NCBI GenBank assembly: GCA_026394025.1
Contig: JAPKZC010000860.1
Span: 1-9,770 of the forward strand
Length of the DNA stretch: 9,770 bases
Direction of reading: 5' to 3'
Origin: Candidatus Solibacter sp.
GTDB lineage: Bacteria; Acidobacteriota; Terriglobia; Bryobacterales; Bryobacteraceae
The position numbers and the translations under genes were made by a program. Below, piece after piece: positions 5,978-9,770 of the stretch. The notes under the pieces are model-generated. The model was given only the letters and a program-made list of their open reading frames with translations, was not told the DNA's origin and made no database searches. The stretch's first letter is position 1. Every line of letters starts with the position of its first letter.

Positions 5978-6035
5978 GGTCCACTTTCCGAGGTGCAGTT
6001 TCACGGCCAGTGGCCAGTTTCCGAGTGACCTGTCA
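5978..6035. repeat. Repeat cluster resembling an insertion-sequence end (possibly IS21-like relic)
   Basis: Three related units occur at short intervals: CCACTTTCCGAG (5981-5992), GCAGTTTCACGG (5995-6006) and CCAGTTTCCGAG (6014-6025). They are followed by TGACCTGTCAA. On the minus strand this reads as TTGACAGGTCACTCGGAAAC and onward. Multiple short repeats within a terminus beginning TGACA or TGTCA are typical of IS21-family ends, where IstA binds. No istA or istB is present, so this would be a solo end. The identification is from memory of such ends and is tentative. Confidence 0.35.
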
Positions 6036-6066
6036 ACGGCCCTTAGGCACTCCAGGCAACTATCCG

Positions 6067-6101
6067 GACCAGACTCCGGTCCGGCAAAGCCGGACCTGGT
6101 C
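6067..6101 (+). other. Strong GC stem-loop
   Basis: GGTCCGGC-aaa-GCCGGACC (6078-6096) is a perfect 8-base stem with a three-base loop. Outer bases GACC (6067-6070) and GGTC (6098-6101) can extend it after a bulge. There is no T run on either side. It could be a structured leader element, a factor-dependent terminator or part of a mobile-element relic. Confidence 0.4.
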
Positions 6102-6262
6102 ACAAGCCATGTCGGAGCCGTCTGAGTTCTCTGAGGGACTTTCCCGTGCGGCAAGTGTATGATGTTGGGAGCGTGGATCAGGAATACTCGAATGTCACCG
6201 GGGCATGCGTCACTAACTCAGTTGAACGCCGCCGAATGCGCTCGACGATTTCCGCACCCGTC

Positions 6263-6270
6263 AAGGAGGA
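6263..6270 (+). promoter_or_regulatory. Ribosome binding site of the secreted-protein gene
   Basis: AAGGAGGA is an almost perfect Shine-Dalgarno sequence seven bases before the ATG at 6278. It fixes the start and shows that the open frame running upstream to 6146 is not translated as part of this gene. Confidence 0.85.
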
Positions 6271-6277
6271 ATGCACG

Positions 6278-7129
6278 ATGAAACGAGCATCTTGTGGAGT
6301 TTTGGCGATTCTGGTGATGGCCTGGGCCGCCTGGGGTGGGCCGGCCGCCACTCGCATCAACGCAGTTCGGGTTGGGAGCGTGAACGCCAGCGCCGTGGCC
6401 GGCGGCAGCAGCAGTTTCGACGATGGCCTCAACGACGCTGTCCGCCGGACGGACAGCCAGATCAACCGGCGGATTCCGCATACCGCCTATAGTCCGGCGC
6501 GGGTGCGCGCGGCACACGTGCCCAGCGTGGCCGGAAATGCCATCGCCGCCACCAACCCCGGGTTTGCGGGTGTTGCCGGCCTGACCCACGCGGATCAGCG
6601 ACTGGCGGGAACCGGAACTTTCGTCAATACGCAATTCAGCCTGGAGCCGCCCGACCAAGGGGTGTGCGTGGGAGGCGGGTTTGTGATAGAGGCAGTCAAC
6701 ACAGCCATGCGCATCCGCAACGCGGGGGGTGTTGCCCTGACCGGGCCTATCGCTCTGAACCAGTTCTTCGGGCTGGCCCCGGAGATCACCGGCCGCACTA
6801 CCGCGACGCCCGTGTACGGCGACTTCACCAGCGATCCGAAGTGCTACTGGGATCGGGATACGCGGAGTTTTTATCTCACTCTTCTACAGGGAGACGTGGT
6901 CCCGGGCACGGGAGATTTTACGGGCAAGAGTTCGGTGATGATCGCGGTGAGCCAAACGCCGGATCCGACTGGCGTGTGGAATATCTATCGGATTGACACG
7001 ACCAACGATGGAACCAACGGCACGCCCAGTCATCCCAACTGTCCGTGTCTCGGCGACCAACCGTTGATCGGAGCTGACGCCAATGGGTTTTACATTTCCA
7101 CCAATGAATTCCCCTGGTTCACGGCCTGA
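6278..7129 (+). CDS. Secreted protein of unknown function, N-terminal part (ends at premature TGA)
   Basis: The product has 283 residues. A signal peptide is clear: MKRASCGVLAILVMAWAAWG, with a cleavage region near 20-25. The mature part contains SLEPPDQGVCVGGGFVIEAVN, YGDFTSDPKCYWDRDTRSFY (split from neighbouring text), VSQTPDPTGVWNIYRIDT and CPCLGDQPLIGADANGFYISTNEF. I recognise this pattern from large secreted proteins of unknown function in soil bacteria, probably with beta-propeller-like repeats. The reading frame stops at TGA 7127-7129, codon 284. It then continues open in the same frame for another 310 codons with the rest of the same family, so this is the first half of a 594-codon gene. 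The start is supported by a near-perfect Shine-Dalgarno. A truncated product would still be exported but would lack the second half. Confidence 0.8.
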   Translation: MKRASCGVLAILVMAWAAWGGPAATRINAVRVGSVNASAVAGGSSSFDDGLNDAVRRTDSQINRRIPHTAYSPARVRAAHVPSVAGNAIAATNPGFAGVAGLTHADQRLAGTGTFVNTQFSLEPPDQGVCVGGGFVIEAVNTAMRIRNAGGVALTGPIALNQFFGLAPEITGRTTATPVYGDFTSDPKCYWDRDTRSFYLTLLQGDVVPGTGDFTGKSSVMIAVSQTPDPTGVWNIYRIDTTNDGTNGTPSHPNCPCLGDQPLIGADANGFYISTNEFPWFTA

Positions 7130-7153
7130 TTCAATGGGGCCCAGGTCTATGCG

Positions 7154-8062
7154 ATGGACAAGTACGCTTTGTCGGTTGGGACTGCGCCACCGGTGGCATC
7201 GTTCCACACTGGTGCGATCGCGGCGCCGGACGGCGGCACCTGGTACAGCGTGCAGCCCGCGACCATACCGCCGGGCGGAACCTTTGAACTTGCGGCGGGC
7301 GGAACGGAGTACTTCCTGAGCGCGCTCGATTTCAACGGGACCCTGGACAACCGCATCGCGATCTGGGCCGTGACGAATTCGGCGAGTCTGCGAACGTTGT
7401 CCCCGAATGTCTCGTTGAGCGTGGCGGTGATCGACAGCCAGGTCTACGGGCAGGGGCCGGCGGCCGAGCAGAATGACGGCCCGCACCCGCTGGGCGCGCT
7501 GCTAAAGGAGAAGTTGGAGTTTCTCGACGGCAACGACGACCGGATGCAGCAGGTGATGTTCGCGAACGGCAAGCTGTGGTCGGCTCTGGACACGCTGGTG
7601 AAGACGCAGAATCGGCCGGCAGCCAACGGTATTGCATATTTCGTGGTGTCTCCGCAGGTCGGCACGGCCGGGGCGGTATCCGGCTCCATCGTCAAACAGG
7701 GCTACGTCGCCGTCAACACCCAGCATGTGATCTTTCCGTCGGTGGCGGTGAATGCGGCGGGTCAGGGGGCGATAGTCTTCACCCTGACTGGAAACGACTG
7801 GTACCCGAGCGCCGCCTATGTGACACTGGATGCCGTGAACGGGGCTGGGCCGATCCACATTGCAGCGGCGGGCACAGGGCCAGAGGACGGCTTCACAGGC
7901 TACGGATACTACGGAGGCAATCGGGTCTCCCGTTGGGGAGACTATTCGGCCGCAGCCGTCGACGAAGCTGGCAATATCTGGATGGCTGCGGAGTTCATCC
8001 CGGGCAGCCCGCGGACTGTGCTGGCCAACTGGGGAACGCTGATCGGGCGCCTGGTTCCGTAG
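7154..8062 (+). CDS. Secreted protein of unknown function, C-terminal part (same frame, after the TGA)
   Basis: This is the continuation of the preceding gene in the same frame. Just after the TGA the codons read FNGAQVYAMDKYALSVG, which in my memory of the family follows the NEF segment directly. The piece also contains GGTEYFLSALDF, RIAIWAVTNSASL and, near the end, GYGYYGGNRVSRWGDYSAAAVD and IWMAAEFIPG, typical of the family's C-terminal half. From the first ATG after the stop it is 302 residues and has no signal peptide, so a separately started product would stay in the cytoplasm. Only a weak AGG lies upstream of 7154. I read it as the stranded 3' half of a gene broken by a nonsense change, unless the TGA is read through or is an assembly error. 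Its stop is 24 bases from the convergent TadE-like gene. Confidence 0.65.
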   Translation: MDKYALSVGTAPPVASFHTGAIAAPDGGTWYSVQPATIPPGGTFELAAGGTEYFLSALDFNGTLDNRIAIWAVTNSASLRTLSPNVSLSVAVIDSQVYGQGPAAEQNDGPHPLGALLKEKLEFLDGNDDRMQQVMFANGKLWSALDTLVKTQNRPAANGIAYFVVSPQVGTAGAVSGSIVKQGYVAVNTQHVIFPSVAVNAAGQGAIVFTLTGNDWYPSAAYVTLDAVNGAGPIHIAAAGTGPEDGFTGYGYYGGNRVSRWGDYSAAAVDEAGNIWMAAEFIPGSPRTVLANWGTLIGRLVP

Positions 8063-8086
8063 AAAACGGTGCCCATAGAGCGCGGA

Positions 8087-8521
8087 CTAACTGTACGGGC
8101 CCAGGGGCACCGAGACGGTAATCGGCGCTCTGACGAGCCTGCCGGACAGGAAAGGCGAGACGAGCGAGAGCGCGTGACCTGAAATGGTGACGACCAGACG
8201 GTGGTGATCGGTACCCGCATCCGGCGCGGAGACGGTCACCATGTCGGCGGTCAGCCCAAGATAAGGTATGGCCCCCACAGGCGGCGTCGATTTATAATAC
8301 AGCACCACGTTTTTGATCGCGGCGGTGTTCGACGGATCGGTCACCGTACCCCAGCGGGCCGCTGCCCTTGCGCGTTCCACCAGCGCCTGTTCGCGAAAAA
8401 GGAACTGGCCGATATCCATGATCGCGATCAGGACTACAAATAACAGGAGCGCGACGAGCGCAAGTTCCACCGACGTGCTGCCTCGCTCCGCCCTGCGCCC
8501 GATGATGTTTTGTCCGGTCAT
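8087..8521 (-). CDS. TadE-like pseudopilin (second copy)
   Basis: TadE-like proteins are minor pseudopilins of the Tad/Flp pilus system, processed by a prepilin peptidase and anchored in the inner membrane. The 144-residue protein has a short basic leader, then G14 followed by STSVELALVALLLFVVLIAI. The conserved Glu (E19) is at +5 after the Gly, as expected for the TadE processing site. A single helix (about 16-40) leads to a periplasmic domain with strands such as RLVVTISGHAL and APITVSVPLG. I chose the ATG at 8521 because it overlaps the upstream TGA as TGATG. A GTG one codon earlier (8524) is also possible. It is the last of three coupled genes and converges on the secreted-protein gene. 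Confidence 0.88.
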   Translation of the reverse strand: MTGQNIIGRRAERGSTSVELALVALLLFVVLIAIMDIGQFLFREQALVERARAAARWGTVTDPSNTAAIKNVVLYYKSTPPVGAIPYLGLTADMVTVSAPDAGTDHHRLVVTISGHALSLVSPFLSGRLVRAPITVSVPLGPYS

Positions 8522-8991
8522 CACGAACCGGTCGGGCTCCAGATCCCGTGATACGGAAAGGCAGCCTTCGGTGTGCCCGCCAACGCGGTTGAGCCGAAGC
8601 CCGAATCCACCGTGAAGCTTTGGATCGATACCGTCATGGTCGACGGAACGCCGTGGACGAACGCCACCGTGAGAATGACTTGTGCCGGCGTCAGACCCGG
8701 CACCGCCGCATGAGCGCCAGCCGTTGGACTGCCATAGAGGGTCATGTTCCGGACCGCTGCGAGAAACGCCGCCGACGGCGTGGCAGTCGCCGAATCGTAA
8801 GGAATCAGGGATGCATACCGCGCACCCTGCACCACGGCGTTCTCCAGCCTGTTGTACTGCAGAAGCGTGTAGCCGTATCGGAACGTGCCCGCGAACGTGG
8901 CAAACAGCAGGCCGGCACCCAGGCTGAACTCCACCATGGCGACTCCCTTGCGCCGTGTACGGCGCACTGTTCTCCGGCTGGCCCGCGTCAT
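8521..8991 (-). CDS. TadE-like pseudopilin (first copy)
   Basis: The 156-residue protein starts with a strongly basic leader (MTRASRRTVRRTRRKG), then VAMVEFSLGAGLLFATFAGT. E21 lies at +5 from G16, the TadE prepilin-like site, and one transmembrane helix follows. The next segment, YNRLENAVVQGARYAS, matches the amphipathic helix common after the TadE anchor. The rest is a periplasmic domain without further recognisable motifs. The start at 8991 overlaps the upstream stop as ATGA, and the TGA overlaps the next ATG as TGATG, so all three genes are translationally coupled. A much longer open frame reaches 9432, but its extra part is Arg- and His-rich shadow sequence over the TadG-like gene. It resembles the second TadE-like protein only in the leader and helix. 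Confidence 0.87.
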   Translation of the reverse strand: MTRASRRTVRRTRRKGVAMVEFSLGAGLLFATFAGTFRYGYTLLQYNRLENAVVQGARYASLIPYDSATATPSAAFLAAVRNMTLYGSPTAGAHAAVPGLTPAQVILTVAFVHGVPSTMTVSIQSFTVDSGFGSTALAGTPKAAFPYHGIWSPTGS

Positions 8992-9770
8992 TGAATTAAC
9001 CGCTTGGTGGAAGCGCCCGTGGTGCCGCCGGCGCCGGGACCGAGACCTCCAATGTTGTACGGCCCGGCATACACCGCGCAGTAAGGATCGTTCCCATTGG
9101 TTTTCTTGATGTAGTAGTCGCTTGGCGAGCCGTTCGCCATCAGAAGAAACTGGCCGTAGACGCTCACGGTAGTGGTGGAGGGGCTCGACGGATTTACTAC
9201 GGCCACCGGAATCAACCTCCGGCCGTTGTGGGTACCGCTGCTTAAGTAGGTGCTGACGATGTTGTGGGTAGTGTCGGTATCCTGGCTGGCTCGCTGGTCG
9301 AGGTATCCCGCCTCGGATGCTTTGTTCCCGGTGCTCATGTAAGGGAACAGGTTGGCTCCCACCGTTAATGGCGCCAATTGCACCAGGTCGAGAATTGCCG
9401 CGGAGATCCCGCTGTTCGAGGTGCTGCCCCAATACCCGCTGATCGAAGAACCCCAGTTGGACACCACCGCGGTCAGCGAAGCCTCAGAGTCCCCGGAACA
9501 GGGCGGAGAATTAAAGCACTTCTCCGGCTGAGCGGGGCCGCAATGCGCGCGTGCGGCGTTGTACTGCGGCCACTGCAAGTCGTAGGAGTTCCCCACCACA
9601 AGCCCGAACATTGGCCCGGTGGTGTTGGTGCTGACCGCCGTGTACGGGGCGACTCCGCGCGCCAGCGTGGTGAGAGGAATCTGACCCGCGGCGGCCGTGG
9701 TTACGACGTTGAACCTGGTCTGGGCGGTCACGACGGGGAGGAAATACAGGGGCGCCGGGGCGGTGGCGGT
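8988..9770 (-). CDS. TadG-like pilus assembly protein, 5' end beyond the window
   Basis: The frame is open to the right edge, so the N-terminus, where the TadG/putative Flp membrane anchor would lie, is not visible. About 260 codons are present. Recognisable family text includes APLYFLPVV near the edge, then AAGQIPLTTLARGVAPYTAVSTNTTGPMFGLVVG in pieces, SNSGISAAILDLVQLAP, QDTDTTHNIVSTYL, GRRLIPVAVVNP and a C-terminal VSVYGQFLLM with CAVYAGPYNIGG. This layout matches the extracytoplasmic part of TadG-related proteins encoded beside tadE genes. The GTG at 9731 is internal and not the start. The stop overlaps the first TadE-like ATG. Function in the pilus apparatus is inferred from family and context. 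Confidence 0.75.
   Translation of the reverse strand, partial: TATAPAPLYFLPVVTAQTRFNVVTTAAAGQIPLTTLARGVAPYTAVSTNTTGPMFGLVVGNSYDLQWPQYNAARAHCGPAQPEKCFNSPPCSGDSEASLTAVVSNWGSSISGYWGSTSNSGISAAILDLVQLAPLTVGANLFPYMSTGNKASEAGYLDQRASQDTDTTHNIVSTYLSSGTHNGRRLIPVAVVNPSSPSTTTVSVYGQFLLMANGSPSDYYIKKTNGNDPYCAVYAGPYNIGGLGPGAGGTTGASTKRLIQ

Larger units (their letters stand above)
5853..6277. other. Noncoding region with IS-end-like repeats, palindrome and GC hairpin
   Basis: No gene is supported in these 425 bases. Contents in order are a perfect 12-base palindrome ATATGGCCATAT (5956-5967), a cluster of three related repeats (5981-6025), a tandem GGCCAGT repeat (6005-6018), a strong GC stem-loop (6078-6096), and the leader of the downstream secreted-protein gene. 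I find no convincing sigma-70 promoter for that gene. Confidence 0.5.

Noticed and set aside
7127..7165. Selenocysteine at the in-frame TGA
   Set aside because: No convincing stem-loop of the bacterial SECIS type follows the TGA, and the family is not known to me to contain selenocysteine.
8521..9432. Extended 303-codon version of the first TadE-like gene
   Set aside because: The first 147 codons overlap the TadG-like gene in another frame and lack family features. The start at 8991, with an ATGA overlap, explains the protein well.
1..9770. CRISPR array, tRNA or rRNA genes
   Set aside because: No regularly spaced direct repeats, cloverleaf-like sequence or conserved rRNA segment was seen on either strand.

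Overview
The window is a GC-rich bacterial segment with a dense, mixed accessory gene set. The gene types are typical of soil Acidobacteria, perhaps the Solibacter/Bryobacter group: a single-subunit quinol NO reductase, a large secreted protein of a family I associate with soil bacteria, Tad pilus genes with two consecutive TadE-like proteins, and two toxin-antitoxin modules. No rRNA, tRNA or housekeeping marker is present, so the taxonomic placement is an inference.

Layout. (1) 68-4035, plus strand: a probable operon of a quinol-dependent nitric oxide reductase (norZ type), a TMEM165/GDT1-family cation transporter that has lost its 5' end, and an MFS transporter that appears to have lost a short internal loop. 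The NO reductase stop codon is followed immediately, in the same frame, by codons for the family's first Gly-Asp-Lys motif. The last two genes overlap as ATGA. (2) 4287-4839, plus strand: a BrnT-BrnA toxin-antitoxin pair whose genes overlap by 86 bases in different frames, with a perfect inverted repeat over the brnT start. (3) 4840-5270: noncoding, rich in short inverted repeats. (4) 5271-5814, minus strand: a YoeB-YefM toxin-antitoxin pair convergent with brnTA. Its operator carries the TGTACA motif known from E. coli yefM, and the toxin's terminal RYHY is RYYY. (5) 5853-6277: noncoding, with a repeat cluster resembling an insertion-sequence end (possibly IS21-like), palindromes and a strong GC hairpin. 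(6) 6278-8062, plus strand: one long secreted protein of unknown function, split by a single in-frame TGA. (7) 8087 to the right edge, minus strand: three translationally coupled Tad pilus genes, a TadG-like protein (5' end off the window) followed by two TadE-like pseudopilins.

How the parts fit. The NO reductase would remove NO at the cytoplasmic membrane using quinol. The two downstream transporters are probably co-transcribed with it but look degraded, so their contribution is uncertain. The two toxin-antitoxin modules form a tail-to-tail island between metabolic genes and surface or secretion genes. The region is best read as an accessory area with several genes in different stages of decay. 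I did not find a convincing wholly new system; the most informative signals are the degraded or altered genes and the toxin-antitoxin operators.
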